NCBI GenBank assembly: GCA_025175895.1
Contig: CM045998.1
Location: 16,849,153 to 16,913,152, forward strand
From: Wurfbainia villosa
Taxonomy: Eukaryota; Streptophyta; Magnoliopsida; Zingiberales; Zingiberaceae
Direction of reading: 5' to 3'
DNA length: 64,000 nt
The position numbers and the translations under genes were made by a program. The notes beneath the pieces were generated by a model. It made no database searches. It was not told the origin of the DNA and worked only from the letters and a program-made list of their open reading frames with translations. Positions 34,970-49,865 of the stretch are shown here, piece after piece. Positions within the stretch are counted from its first letter, which is position 1; the number at the start of each line of letters is the position of its first letter.

Positions 34970-37900
34970 TGTCACGCCCCGAGAGTATGTCGTGCCGAAA
35001 AGCAAACGGACGACATCTCCTCTGTACGTAGCAACATATCGGGTTAATACAAGGCCCGTAGGCCTACAACAACAATATAACATAAAGATATCAACATATC
35101 AAACACAGCGGAAACAATACAAACAGATAAAACAAGATACAAAGACTAACTGTGCACTCCGGAGTGACTTGACACGACAAGAATCATAACAGAAATTGAA
35201 TCAAAGACCAAATACGTACATCACATCCGTATATCACAAATACGGAAACAATACAGGATAAAAACCCAAACCAACAATCCATAGTAATACAACAATACAG
35301 AAAAACATATCCATTCATCCGGTGTGAGATGGGATCAGCTGGCGGAGCTCCGAACAACCAAGGAATCTTCTACCTATTATCTGGGTGACAGGAAACCCAG
35401 GGTCCAGGGGTGGTGAGTATAAACTCAGGGGTAATATATAGAAAGTGCATGAACAACATATATGATAACGAGATCTACAAGTATACATGTGAAGATCTAC
35501 AGGTATACAACATGAGTCCAATAGACATACAGTCCTATCCAAATCTAATAGCAAGTAACCACAGTATAGTCATACTCAATGTATATACTAAACTGATCAA
35601 CTGAACATGAAGTAATGTACCAACGTACCTGACGGTCTGTAACACCATATGCTAGATCATCCTGAACAGATTTACAATAATATAACTCATATAACGTACC
35701 AAGTCAATCACAAACCTGATCAATACTTTAACATATGAACAGTATATGATCACCTATAATAACAACCCGGTCCGTACCACACAATGACATGATGCTAATC
35801 AAATGCATATAACAGTCTGAATCAACGCATGTATCATGCTCAACACATAGCAGAATATAAAATGCAGATGGCATGTATCATGATGAACAACCATATGCAG
35901 CAATCATAGCTCAATCAAATGCAGCATCTCACAGGCATATGTAAAACATATATCAAATACATGCATACATATATATCAGCAATGCATATGCATGGTCACT
36001 GTCTGTGGACCCGTCCAACCACGACCCTAGAGTGGCCAGGGTGGCACGACAAATGACAACTAGCCCGACTCCAGCTGCCACCACTCTCGAGTGACCGAGT
36101 TGGGTAGTATGATTGAGTAGCGTATAAGCGTAAAAAGCTAACTACTCCTAGGGGCCTCTGCTGCAAGCCACGCTGTCCCTACCCATGAGTAGACAAACGC
36201 CGCACACAGGACAACTGCACGTCACACAACCACCATCTATAGTGGGTGAGTGCTAACACCACTCTGCAAAGTGGCCAGGTGCGCATCTCCAGCTACCACC
36301 ATCCATAGTGGCCGAGCGCAGCACATCCAATGCTCTGCCCTCAACCCTGCTACCACTACCCCGAGTGGCTGGGGAGGCAGGATGACTGACGACCCGTCTC
36401 AACCACAAGGGAGACCTAGTCAACAGCATGCATGCAAATGTAATGATGCATAGCTCAATACATGTATCCTCGCCTCACTCCCTATCCCATGGGGAGTTCT
36501 GGTCAACCAAAAGTCAACTATGCAAGAACTACAATCACAAGACTCTCTATCGCACAAAGAGTCATACTCATCTGACAGTCAACCACGCTAAGACCTCTAG
36601 TCTATAGAGATATACTATCGACTGTCCATATAACCATACACAGATATACGATCCATAATTGATATACAATCATGCTAGGACCTCTAGTCCGTAACCATAT
36701 ACTAACAATCACACACATTTATCTATTCACGGGCAACTAGATCCACCATAGATGCACAACTAATATGTGTACGATACAACAATCGACTCCATAATCCAAT
36801 CCATCACCTAACCCTAGTGATGTAACACGATGGCAATCGAGGTCACAAAGATAACCCTAACCACATGTACTTACTGAACATCTATCAGCTAACACATAAT
36901 AGGGTTTATAGTTCCTATCCGAGCTAGATAATCAATGAAGTACCAGAGTATATATCTCAAAGGTCAAGGCAGTACAAGCATATGATTAAATAAGAGTGGA
37001 TTTAAGGTAAACAGATATAAACATAAATCCAATATCATGCACTAGAATTTGATCAAAACTATCGGACCAGGTAGATATTACCCACCTAATATGTGAACCA
37101 CCAGCTGTCTTCACGTCCGCAAATCTATCCCAAATCAAGATCCTGTAAATAACACAGAATATAACTAAACACGAATATAAACACCCGGTAGGTATCTAAC
37201 TTAATCTTAATCCCTGATTTGATTAACCAAATCCCATAGTAGTGTAAACTCATACACTTCCTCACCATTCATTATTTTCACATGATTACCCAGATTAAGT
37301 CTAGACAGTTATCATAGATTCACCCCAATTAATCAATCATATAGATAACTCTTCTATGGTACAATTAGCTGAATCCAAACTGAGATCCCTCTATACTGTT
37401 TCTTGGCCCACTTAGCAACTAATATTCCAATATGAACATCCAATCTGAACAATTAATCACATTTCATTATACCAATAATAAATCCATTGTGAAACTAATA
37501 TTCCAAATCTACACTTACCTCATACTGTCGATACAAACCACGCCTTCCTTAGCTCTACCTCGATCACACACACAAGAGAACCGAAACAAAGATCCCAACT
37601 GCTGGCCAGAATGTCTTCAACCTGCTGGAAACATAGCCATAAAACTCAATGTTGCTGTGACAACACACACATCCAGCTTACTAGCTGTTGTGAACAAAAT
37701 TCTCACCAAGACCTACCTTGCAACGCAGCTCACACCAATTCCCCTTCCCATCTACTCTCCTAGCTAAAGCAACAACCGGTAGAGGTAGCTCATAGACGGG
37801 GCAGGCGGCTGGCTATTTGGATCGGAGAAAGGAAGAAGCTGCTGGAGAGGCGCCGACGCATCCAGCCGCTGCGGTGCTCAACGGAGAGAAAGAAACTGCA

Positions 37901-38529
37901 GAAAAGGACAATCGGAGATAGAGAAGTAGGGATCTGGTAGCGATTAAGTGGCAATGACGAGCAGCTCTGACCGGGGTGGTGACGGAGCTCTGACAGTGGT
38001 GATAGGCAACATCGGGGAAGAGATCGACTAGCTCGGCGTCGACGGTGGCAAATCGTCGCAAGAGGTGAGATCCAGCTCGGGAAAGTCGGCGGCAACTAGT
38101 TCTCGTGGCGAGGAGGACTGAGCAGAGGCAGCGACGACCGACCGACTGCTCCAACGAAGATCTCCGACAATGCCAAAAGGGAAAAATCGATCGGCGATGA
38201 TGCACCAAGGAGAAGAAGGGCGTGCGGTTCGGAAGAGGCGAAGCGGAAGTGAAAGCGAAATCGCGGCGAGGAAGAAGTAGGTCACAAGCGGAAGAGGAGA
38301 AATGCGACTGCGATCAGCGGTTCAACCCTTTTAAATGTCGTTCGTGGGTTTGGTTCAAGCCCACCAACTCTAGCCCAATTTATTGATGGATTCAGCCCAA
38401 CATGTTTTAGCCCAATTTCAAACCAATTCCTTGATTAAGCCCAATTAGCTAATCACCCACTAATTAAACTCAATTAGCTATCTAATGACGTTTAATCCCT
38501 ATACTAATTTTTTTTTCTCGTATTTTACA
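34970..38529 (-). repeat. G2 3' LTR
   Basis: Plus-strand limits tgtcacgccccg and cgtattttaca. Compared with 42273-54555 the differences seen are nearly all transitions, apart from dense patches near 37960-38060 and 38210-38260. Downstream on its internal side lies ctcccccacttat, the PPT in reverse complement. Open frames on either strand (such as 37790-38285) have no recognisable domain. Confidence 0.88.
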
Positions 38530-41500
38530 TTCTCCCCCACTTATAAAAATTTGGTCCCCAAATTTCCGACTCATGTACGAGTACGAGATGTCACAACAAC
38601 CATCTCAAGTATCCGGAGAAAAGTCACACCTCAAGTGACTAAGTGGGGTACTGAGCTCAAATATTATATTCCAGCTCTTATATACACTCTAATCCGACCT
38701 ATTAATAAGGTAAACAACTGTACCAAAGTGGAGCTCTATACTCATAACTGATGGGAGACTTTGCCAGAATCGTAAGGTGAATCATGAATCACTATCAGAA
38801 ATGATACTCAAGGATACTCCATGGATATAATTCCATCAAGTGATCCAACGAAATCCATCTTACGGCTCGAAAGGAAATGAGCGGACCTAGCTAATCGATC
38901 ACCGACTACCCAAATCCTATCAAGTCCTTTCCGAATTCCAGATAATCTCCCAACACAGTCTAACGTACTAGGCTACCACTTCCTTTTCGGTACGTAACCC
39001 TACTGGTCACTAATATTCCACCTTTGCTTGTTGGCATACCCAACATTAAACTACGGAATCAACCATGTCCTACATATCGTTCCACCACAAAGGACGTTCC
39101 ATCACTCACTATTCTCTTCGGAAATGGAGAATTACTTTCTCATAAGAGAAACCAATCTACTGTTCCAACATTCACTCTGTCACCTAGAACTGAAAGTAAC
39201 TGGAAGACTATAATGACTAATCTCGCTAGTTCCTCAACTAGCATACACATAATATACGTCTCATTCAACTGCATCGAGATTGCTCCTAATCCCTGAAATG
39301 ATGCATCTGCGTACAATACCCTTCCATCCATATCGGACAGATTAACTAACACTGACACAAAAGTCAGCCACCTTCTAGGCCTTGAAACCTAGCTTTCCAA
39401 TCTTCCGACCAGGTGATTTCCATCACCTTCTTGGTCCAACAAGTTGGCGATATAGTATCGCTAAAACATCCTATCCTCATCTCTGGTAAATACCAAATCA
39501 ATCTAGGGACACCATAATTTCCCTTAAGATTTTGAATATATCCCAAAAATATATCATCCATAGATATGATGACAATCAATCTCAAATACTCCAAGAGTAC
39601 TTGATTCCTCAAATCCATGAATGACTAAATCGTCGATAAGTCTAACAACATTATCAATCAGCTCTATACACCTGCATCCTTTTACTCTATGCTAATGATA
39701 GCTCAATCATCACACCGACAATGATAATTGTATGACACTAAGTCACTACAATATCAAACCTCCAGTCGTAAACCAACCCTAGGATATACACAGGTGTCAT
39801 TTAACTGATCTAAACAAATCATCTATCCACAACGAAGGATATTCATTCACAACAGCTATTGCATTCCAATCATCGATAATCGATGCATAAACTCAAGGTC
39901 TGACTCTCTTCTAACAAAGAGTTACAAGTCTTCTCAAGAAGAAACACTGAGGCAGATAAATCTCCCATAGTGTTTAGCAACACTGATACCCATAAAATCA
40001 TCTCCCGGTATGAGGTCCCCAATATCAGGACTATTCTCGAAATCACCTCAATCGCATATTCCACTTGCCCATGCAGTGACCAGCCCGAGAGTTCATCCGT
40101 AACTACATCCGAATACTCTCGGATTATACGTACATCCGAGAGTCCTAGTATACCAACGCTCCAACAATCTAACTATCTGTAAGGATATGTCTATAGTAGA
40201 GGTATGTCTAGCAAAGGCTAAGGGTATCCCTTGACTTCTTGATTGTTAATCAACATCTCACCTGATGGTAGAGAACAATCACCAACCCACAAGTCGATAG
40301 GAACCCTTCGAACCCTATCCAAGAATATTCTAGACAAAGATACCTGTAAACTACCAGTATCTCTCGATATATCCGCAAATAGGATAACCTAAAGTAATAC
40401 CCCGAAGGACCGATCCTTCGGTCTTCTATACTTCTTCTCGAGTAATCATGTAAACTTGTCCAACATCTATTCTGGACGGCTGAGCTCATGTAGATGCAAA
40501 GACTATCATGGAGGAATCTCAATCAAACCGAGGTACAATCAAAACAATCGCAATGGAGTGGTAAACACCGTTGAATCGCAAGAGGGTGCACATCCATTGT
40601 AAATATCAAGAATCACAACCTCATAGCACGCTCCAACTCTGCAAATGGTATAGCTGCAACTAGAGAATACTGCATAGATACGACCATCGTCGTAAACTTT
40701 CTCCTCTATACAAATCATAACCACGCCGGGGAAGGTAACAGTTGCTGTCGTCTGGGAAGATAACAATTGTTGTCTGCACGTCTGAGTCTTCTGAGATGTC
40801 TTCGGCTGATACTGCTGAGTAACTTACTTCTTCTGGATGAAAGTATCAAAAAGCTCCAACTATATCTGGGGTAGTAGATCGCTGCTGATGTGATAACCCA
40901 ATCTTCTGTAATGATCTCGGCTTTCGAGGTTGTGGATCGTCCGCTCGAAAGCATCATCCATAGTCTTCAACTGAGTCTTCAAAATACATACTCTCCTCGT
41001 AGATACCGGCTGCTTATAGTAGAAACAGATACAATGGTCCATCGGATAATCTGGCTCTGTGTCTCGTCGTAACCCGCACTGCACACACATAATCTCCTTT
41101 CGGAGTCTTTCCTCTGAGTTCGCTGATAAACATGAGAAGCTGCTGACAATCTGCAATCGGTCTTCTATGATCGAAAAACTCTCCAATAGTCGCTCGTGAC
41201 TCATGACTTTAATCTTGCTCCTTTTATCCAACATTCGGAGACTTCTAATTCCAATAATTTGACTTGTAATATATGCTTATCAAATCTCCAATTCTTAAAA
41301 CACTTGCTACAGAGTCACTTCTATACACATGACTCGGTCTATGCACTTCCGGTAGGATCTGGTAGGAGATCCAAACATCCTGATCAAGATGTCAACCGAT
41401 AACCCGTGGGTGGTCAAAACCAACCCAATCACATTCTTGGGCTATTAAATAGTCGTAACCTTCGCAAGTCTAACGACTCTGCATGGTACCTTCGTAACCA

Positions 41501-42253
41501 ACGATCACCCTACTCGATGCCCAAGAATTCCCTGACAATGAGTCAAAGAAGATGACGTGGGAAAATACTATCTCACAACATCACTAAACTGTGACTAAGT
41601 GATACGTTATTTCCCGTAGGTTATTTCCTATATCTTACACCAAGTACCGGCTAAATTCGGATAATAGTATTCAACTAACTCCACTATCTTCGTATAACAC
41701 GAGTTAAGTACTCAAAAGTACTCTCAAAGTTATACAACCTAAAACGACCATCTCAGAGATCAAAATCTCTATGAATATCTATAAACTAATCCTCTACTAT
41801 CTGCATCAGCAATAGTGTACTCGCTTGTCCATTACCCAATAGGTAATGATCTGACTAACATAATTAGTGAAAATCTTAGGACTGTAATCCTTGATCTCCA
41901 CAAGCGATGTGACTACTAACCCCTGCTATCCGACTCGGTATCAGTCGACTCTCAAAGGTAATTCACCTTTTCGACAGCAGGTACATATCTAATAACCTCA
42001 ATATGTCATTCCCGTGGTCAACTCAAATCACGGTTACGAATACTATCCAACATACTACAAGGCATGCACTGTTATAAGCAACTAAATGCATAGCAAACAG
42101 AAGGATATGTAATAACAGTTAACATACCTTAAACCTTGTAGCTCGGAGATGTCCGCAACAGCCATATCCCAGAACTCACAAAACCAAAACCGAGTAAAGC
42201 AAAACTCGATGCCCGAACAAAATAAAATTCAAAAATGGACTTCGCAACCTAGG
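38530..42253 (-). pseudogene. G2 interior: highly decayed gag-pol
   Basis: Only scraps are readable on the minus strand. Near 41190-40870 there is a gag-like stretch with CVQCGLRRDTEPDYPMDHC and ESRDHYRRLGYH. Near 39358-39270 an RNase H scrap reads LSDMDGRVLYADASFQGLGAI, equivalent to the G1 segment at 21425-21490. Near 38660-38628 the end PHLVT-stop corresponds to the G1 pol end. RT and integrase cannot be followed. The order agrees with a Tekay gag-pol reduced by deletions and indels. Confidence 0.65.
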
Positions 42254-42265
42254 GCTCTGATACCA
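42254..42265 (-). promoter_or_regulatory. G2 primer binding site (tRNA-iMet)
   Basis: Plus strand gctctgatacca, i.e. TGGTATCAGAGC on the minus strand, seven bases inside the LTR end at 42273. It fixes the minus-strand direction of G2. Confidence 0.9.
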
Positions 42266-42272
42266 ATAAAAT

Positions 42273-44773
42273 TATCACGCCCCGAGAGTATGCCGTGCCG
42301 AAAAGCAAACGGATGACATCTCCCCTGTACGTGGCAACATATCGGGTTAATACAAGGCTCGTAGGCCTACAACAACAATATAACATAAAGATATCAACAT
42401 ATCAAACACAGCGGAAACAATACAGACAGATAAAACAAGATACAAAGACTAACTGTGCACTCCGGAGTGACTTGACACGACAAGAATCATAACAGAAATC
42501 GAATCAAAGACCAAATACGTACATCACATCCGTATATCACAAATACAGAAACAATACAGGGTAAAAACCCAAACCAACAATCCATAGTAATACAACAATA
42601 TGGAAAAACATATCCATTCGTTCGGTGTGAGATGGGATCAGCTGGCGGAGCTCTGAACGTCCAAGGAATCTTCTACCTGTTATCTGGGTGACAGGAAACC
42701 CAGGGTTCAGGGGTGGTGAGTATAAACTCAGGGGTAATATATAGAAAGTGCATGAACAACATATATGATAACGAGATCTACAAGTATACATGTGAAGATC
42801 TACAGGTATACAACATGAGTCCAATAGACATACAGTCCTATCCAAATCTAATAGCAAGTAACCATAGTATAGTCATACTCAATGTATATACTAAACTGAT
42901 CAATTGAACATGAAGTAATGTACCAACGTACTTGACGGTCTGTAACACCATATGCTAGATCATCCTGAACAGATTTACAATAACATAACTCATATAACGT
43001 ACCAAGTCAATCACAAACCTGACCAATACTCTAACATATGAACAGTATATGATCACCTGTAATAACAACTCGGTCCATACCACACAATGACATGATGTTA
43101 ATCAAATGCATATAATAGTCTGAATCAACGCATGTATCATGCTCAACACATAGCAGTATATAAAATGTAGATGACATGTATCATGATGAACAACCATATG
43201 CAGCAATCATAGCTCAATCAAATGCATCATCTCACAGGCATATGTAAAACATATATCAAATACATGCATACATATATATCAGCAATGCATATGCATGGTC
43301 ACTGTTTACGGACTCGTCCAACCATGACCCCAGAGTGGCCAGGGTGGCACGACAAATGACAACTAGCCCGACTCCAGCTGCCACCACTCTCGAGTGACCG
43401 AGTTGGGTAGTATGACTGAGTAGCGTATAAGCGTAAAAAGCTAACTACTCCTAGGGGCCCCTGCTGCAAGCCACGCTGTCCCTACCCATGAGTAGACAAA
43501 CGTCGCACACAGAACAACTGCACGTCACACAACCACCGTCTATAGTGGGCGAGTGCTAACACCACTCTGCACATTGGCCAGGTTCGCATCTCCAGCTACC
43601 ACCATCCATAGTGGCCGAGCGCGGCACATCCAATGCTCTGCCCTCAACCTTGCTACCACTACCTCGAGTGGTCGGGGAGGCAGGATGACTAACGACCCGT
43701 CTCAACCACAAGGGAGACCTAGTCAACAGCATGCATGCAAATGTAATGATGCATAGCTCCATACATGTATCCTCACCTCACTCCCTATCCCATGGGGAGT
43801 TCTGGTCAACCAAAAGTCAACTATGCAAGGACTACAATCACAAGACTCTCTCTATCGCACAAAGAGTCATACTCATCTGACAGTCAACCACGCTAAGACC
43901 TCTAGTCCGTAGAGATATACTATCGACTGTCCATATAACCATACACAGATATACGATCCATAATGAATATACAATCATGCTAGGACCTCTAGTCCGTAAC
44001 CATATACTAACAATCACACACATTTATCTATTCACGGGCAACTAGATCCACCATAGATGCACAACTAATATGTGTACGATACAACAATCGACTCCATAAT
44101 CCAATCCATCACCTAACCCTAGTGATGTAACACAGTAACCCAATCTGAGGTCACAAAGATAACCCTAACCACATGTACTTACTGAACATCTATCAGCTAA
44201 CACATAATAGGGTTTATAGTTCCTATCCGAGCTAGATAATCAATGAAGTACCAGAGTATATATCTCAAAGGTCAAGGCAGTACAAGCATATGATTAAATA
44301 AGAGTGGATTTAAGGTAAACAGATATAAACATAAATCCAATATCATGCACTAGAATTTGATCAAAACTACTGGACCAGGTAGATATTACCCACCTAATAT
44401 GTGAACCACCAGCTGTCTTCACGTCCGCAAATCTATCCCAAATCAAGATCCTGTAAATAACACAGAATATAACCAAACACGAATATAAACACCCGGTAGG
44501 TATCTAACTTAATCTTAATCCCTGATTTGATTAACCAAATCCCATAGTAGTGTAAACTCATACACTTCCTCACCATTCATTATTTTCACATGATTACCCA
44601 GATTAAGTCTAGACAGTTATCATAGATTCACCCCAATTAATCAATCATATAGATAACTCTTCTATGGTACAATTAGTTGAATCCAAATTGAGCTCCCTCT
44701 ATACTGTTTCTTGGCCCACTTAGCAACTAATATTCCAATATGAACATCCAATCTGAATAATTAATCACATTTC
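42273..44773 (-). repeat. G2 5' LTR, inner part
   Basis: Begins TATCACGCCCCG on the plus strand where the other copy has TGTCACGCCCCG. It runs to the C3 insertion, ending in the target copy atttc (44769-44773). Aligns throughout with 34970-37460. Confidence 0.9.
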
Positions 44774-45893
44774 TGTTGGATCGATCGGATCGCTAGAGGG
44801 GGGGTGAATAGCAATAGAAACTTTTTAGTACGAATTCGTTTTTTAAAAAAAAAACTTATATGCAGCGGAAAGATAAACAAAACAAAAAGTAAAGGAGACA
44901 ATAGACACAAGAGATTTACTTGGTTCGTAGTCGAAGGCTACTACTCCAATGCCCTAGTGGTCCTTGACCACGTACGGAGGGCAAACTACTAAAGAACTCC
45001 TCCTCGTTGGAGGTAGGAGTTAGACGGATACAAAAAGCCCGAGGTAGAAGGACACTCCCCCTCTCCTCGTTATAATGAAAGCTTTACTAAAAGGAATAAA
45101 CTGAAATACAATTTAGAACTTTCGTTACCGATGACTTTAAAGGTTGGAGGTTGAAGCTCTAGTCGTCATCTCGGCAGCGCTTCGTCGTAGGGATGTCGGA
45201 GAGCCGGAGCGTATCGGAAGCACTTGGAAGCTTTTGAATTGATGAAAAACCCTATGTTTGGCCCTCCTTTTATATCCTTTGAGCCCCTCATCGAATGGGT
45301 CTTTAGCCAATCACAAATGGGCACAAAACCCCTTGAAAAATGGTGATAACTCTTGACTACTCGAGGCTGATCCTTTGACCGAATGATCGATGGCCATCAT
45401 CCCGATCGATGGCAAGATCGATCGATTGCTAACCTTCTGAATGATCGTTTGTGGCAATCGAGTCCTCCAAGATGGCAATGATCGATGCTAGCTGCAAGGC
45501 AAGGTTAGCTCAACAAAAACATAATTTCGATGGTCGTCGACCATCCGATCTCGACCTAGACCATCTATAAGAAGTCTTTGGTCGGATCTACGCTTAAGAT
45601 CATCCCCGTAAAGAGGATACGACCTTACTTACGCTCGCACACACGAGCTTACCTCAGTACTTACGTGTTGCTTTTGCTTCCGGCCTTCCACTCAATTCCT
45701 TTAGCTCCCTCCGAAGTCTCTTGAGTGTCGCCCGACCACCGCGGCTTCCTCCGGGTGTCGCTAGCCTTCAGCTCCAGCGTTGAGACTTTTCTGCACACTT
45801 GATTTAGCTCATGAGATAACAATATATACTTAACTTTGTATCGTTTGCCATAATCAAAACTTAGGTTCGACTTAGGTGCCTACTGCACCAACA
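44774..45893 (-). repeat. C3 3' LTR
   Basis: 1120 bp, plus-strand limits tgttggatcgat and gcaccaaca. Its partner is 1112 bp. Over the first ~190 bp the two are about 97% alike. The patch 45141-45480 is much more divergent than the rest. The LTR contains words built on ATCGAT/CGATCG near 45380-45430 rather than the CAGTCGACTG of C1, C4 and C5. Confidence 0.93.
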
Positions 45894-46801
45894 ATCTCTC
45901 CCTTTTTGATTTATGGCAAACCCACATACAAAGTTAAGTAAATAGCAAGCATGAAGAGTAATAATGTGCATGAGAAACAAAAAATATGAAGATTAAGTTG
46001 GAGTAGTAAGGATTTTCTTCAAGTACTCCCCCTTGAGGAAACCTCCCCCTTGTCCGAGGGTGAGTCTTGAAGAAAGACCTTAATCCTCCCCCTTGAGGGT
46101 TGCTTTAAGTAATTAACATTAATTAAAGTTGGCCTTAGTAAAATATTTTAGTTAAGCCCTTTCTCCCCCTTAAGTAAAACATTAACGACATAAAGTTTTT
46201 AAAAAATAAGTTTAAGTAAAACGTAGACGGCACAAATAAGTTTAAGTTAAGAATTCTTTGGCCTTTTGGTAAAAGTTAACTAAGTTTTAACTTTTGGTTT
46301 AAATATGAAGTAAGAGTTAAGTTATCAAAAAAAATTTGACCCCTTAACTTTGGCATTTTTCTCCCCCTTTTGCCGTATATCGAAAAGAGTAAGGGGTGTG
46401 TGGAAAACAAAATAAGTGTTAAATTTAAAGTCCAAGCATGTTCCCCATTTTTTATAAAAAAAATAATATACTGAAAATAAGCTCATCTATAAAATGTTCG
46501 ACTCATATTTGGCTTGATTGATATGTAAGATCAACCAGTCCTGGTCAGAGTCGGTTAGTATGTATGATTATACTCCGTGGTTCATAGCGATGCACTAGCT
46601 CTACATCTGGAACCAGGAGTAAGGTCCTAACATCTCACGCCCATCTACGTGGCTAAGTACACAAACACATTAGTCCTATGTGTTGTGAGATGTACTGGCT
46701 CCTTAAATCTATAGGTGCATGATATCTAAGGTATGTCCTATGCTAGTTCCATAAAAATAAAATTAAAGAAATAGTAGTAAGAACATATAATTTGCATGTA
46801 C
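45894..46801 (-). promoter_or_regulatory. C3 polypurine tract and extra PPT-like copies; spacer
   Basis: The plus strand shows atctctcccttttt at 45894-45907 (the PPT on the minus strand). Further ctccccctt copies lie at 46026, 46043, 46086, 46163 and 46371. The remaining sequence to 46801 is non-coding. Confidence 0.8.
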
Positions 46802-49800
46802 CTATTCTATTACGCACATGCCCAATTTTCGTCTTAATAGACTAAATTCGGCTTCGAGTAGGGGTTTAGTAAATAGGTCTGCTAAGTTAGACTTCGATTC
46901 GACGTATTCGAGTTGTATTGCTCCGTTGGCCACATATTCTCGAATGAAATGGTGTTTGACCTCTATATGTTTAGTCCTAAAGTGACATATCGGATTCTTT
47001 GTAAGATTAATTGAACTAATGTTATCTACATGAAGTTTAGTATTCGTAAAGTCTAACTTAAAGTCGCGGAGGGTGTGCTTCATCCAAAGAAGCTGCGTGA
47101 CACACTCACCCATCGCGATGTATTCGGCTTCGGTGGTAGATAAAGCAACACAGTGTTGCTTCCTACTGCACCAACTCACTAGACTCGAGCCGAGAAGTTG
47201 ACAACAACCACTCGTACTTTTTCTATCGAGCTTACTACCGGCATAATCTGAATCGGAGTAGCCGATTAGTTCGAACTCCGTAGATCTAGGGTACCAAATA
47301 CCAACGTTAAGTGTACCCTTAAGATATCTAAGGATACGCTTAACTAGGGTTAGGTGAGACTCCTTAGCACAGGTTTGAAACCTGGCGCACATACTTACTG
47401 CGAATAGGGTGTCGGGTCGACTCGCAGTTAAGTATAGGAGACTTCCTATCGCGCTCCTATAGTACTTTAAGTCAATGGACTTACTTTCAGGGTCTTCTCC
47501 TATGTTAACATTAATCGCCATTGGGGTGTTTATTATCTTAGCGTCTTGCATTCCAAATCTTTTAATTAACTCCTTAGTGTATTTCTGTTGATATAGGTAT
47601 ATACCATCCTTAGTTTGTTTAATTTGTAGATTTAAAAAGAAACTTAACTCGCCTACCAAGTTCATTTCAAACTCACTTTCCATGAGTGAAACGAACTCGT
47701 TTAGTAAGGCTGAGTTAGAGGTTCCAAAAATTATATCGTCTACGTAAATTTGAGCTATGAATATTTCTTTACCTAAGGTTTTCTAAGAGAGTTGGGTCAA
47801 CTAAGCCTTGGTTAAACCCTTTTGACTTAAGATGGATTGAAAGTCTCTCGTACCAAGCTCGAGGAGCTTGTTTAAGTCCATAGAGAGCTTTCTTAAGTTT
47901 TAGAACATGGTCGGGTTTATCTAGATTTTCGAATCCGGGGGGTTAGCTAACATAAACTTCTTCTTTAATGTATCCATTTAGGAATGCCGACTTAACATCC
48001 ATTTGAAATAGCTTAAATCCTCGATGTGCGGCATAAGCTAGCAACATTCGAATGGATTCGAGTCTAGCTACTGGGGCATAGGTTTCGTCGTAATCTAAGC
48101 CTTCAACTTGGCTAAACCCTTTGGCGACTAACCTAGCCTTGTTTCTAACTACTTCACCTTTATCATCAAGCTTATTTCGAAACACCCACCTTGTTCCAAT
48201 TATCGTTTTGTCTTTAGGTGGTGGTACTAATTCCCACACTTCATTCCTAGTAAATTGAGCTAGCTCTTCTTGCATTGAAATAATCCAATCGGGATCAAGA
48301 AGAGCTTGTTCAATTGATTTGGGTTCTATCTTTGAAATTAAGGAAATTTGACTAAGGTTCCTATAGGATGCTCTAGTTCGAACTCCTAGATTAGGATCTC
48401 CTATCACTTGATCGATAGGGTGGTTAGTCTGAATCCTAGATTGGGTTAGGTTTGTATCACCTAATGCTTGATCAATGGGGTGACTTGGTTGAACACTAGT
48501 TTGACTCGGATCACTTGTCACTTGGTCGACAAGAGAAGTTGGTTGATGTGGATTAGACTCGATCTCAGGGTCGGAGATGAGTTTGGTATCAGTGGGCTCA
48601 ACACTTGGGGTCATTAAGGGTTTTGTAGGTTCGGGTACTTCATCAAATACTACATTGATAGTCTCCTCGACTCTAAGGGTGTCGTGGTTATATACTCTAT
48701 AAGCTCGACTTGTAGTCGAGTATCCTAGAAAGATTCCGGTCGTGGTTTTGGATGTAAATTTCCCTAGGTAATCCTTAGTGTTTAGGATATGTACCTTACA
48801 CCCAAATACCCTAAAGTACTTGATGTTAGGTATTTTATCGTGATAAATCTCGTACGAGGTCTTAAGGTGCCTTTTTACCATAAGGATCCTATTTTGGACA
48901 TAGCATGCCGTACTCACGGCTTCTGCCCAAAACCTATCGGGTAGGTCGTATTCGTTCAACATGGTCCTAGCGGCTTCTTGTAGAGTTCGGTTTTTCCGTT
49001 CCACTAGGCCATTTTGCTGAGGGGTCCTAGGGCAAGAGAATTCATGGTGGTATCCGTTTAGGTTACAGAAGTCGGTGAACCTTTGATTTTCGAATTCACC
49101 ACCATGATCGCTTCTAAGTCTTTTAACCTTAAGGTCTTTTTGATTCTCGATTAATTTGAATAGATTGATTAATTGATCTAGGATATCATTTTTATGTTTG
49201 ATGAACCTAACCCAGGTAAACCTGGAGTAGTCGTCAATTATGACTAAGCAATATTGACTTCTATTGAGTGACTTGGCTCCATGTGAATCGAATAGATCCA
49301 TATGCAGGAGCTCAAGTACACTTGAGGTTCGTTCTTGGTTAGTTAACTTGTGTTGTGTCCTAGGTTGTTTTCCTTGTTGACAAGCATTACAGATTTTATT
49401 AACCAAGTTGTTGAGGTTGGGTAAGCCTCTGACTAAGCCACTCGACTCATCTTGTGGATGAGTCAGTGACCGAGTCGTCGGTGCCACAACCATGATTCCT
49501 CTTCCTGTGTCATAAGACATTTGGCTGAGGATTTGATTAAGTTAATTGTGTAAATGTTATTTGTCCTAGTTCCTTTGAGTATTGTTTTAGCTGTTTTATT
49601 TGTTTTAATTACACATTCATTTTCTAAAAATACGACCTTATAGTTATTGTCACATAATTGGCTTACGCTAAGCAGGTTATATTCAAAATTCTCTACAAGT
49701 AATACATTTTTAATAACAAAATTCGAGTTAAGCTCGATATCACCTGATCCGATGATTTTGAGCTTGCCGTTATTCCCAAAGGCTACCGATCCTTGTCATT

Positions 49801-49865
49801 TGAATCGAAGCTTTGTGAATTTGATGTGCTCAGCAACCGCTGTCCAACATCCATTGATCCTACAC
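46802..49865 (-). pseudogene. pol: C3 pol: protease, integrase, RT, RNase H
   Basis: Minus strand. Protease near 49860-49560: WMLDSGC (active site D-S-G) then an immediate frame break, later GSVAFGNNGKLKIIGSGDI and NLLSVSQLCD. Pre-integrase WLWHRRLGH lies at about 49470 and CNACQQGK at about 49390. Integrase has MDLFD, RSDHGGEF and QNGLVERKNRT, so all three catalytic acids are present. RT has GTRWVFRNK and DVKSAFLNGY, then a TAA at 47943-47945 in place of Gln. A one-base frame break near 47783 precedes YVDDIIF (47734-47748). RNase H is open from 47683: YSDSDYAG, STTEAEYIA, VDN, LADLFTKPL. Overall three or four lesions in an otherwise full-length copia pol. Confidence 0.92.

Noticed and set aside
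37790..38285. Arg/Ser-rich minus-strand frames in the G2 LTR
   Set aside because: Three frames are open at once because of GC-rich sequence, and the partner LTR copy (53775-54306) does not keep the same frames.
43556..44023. Minus-strand frames in the G2 5' LTR
   Set aside because: Shadows in an LTR; the other LTR copy does not keep them open.
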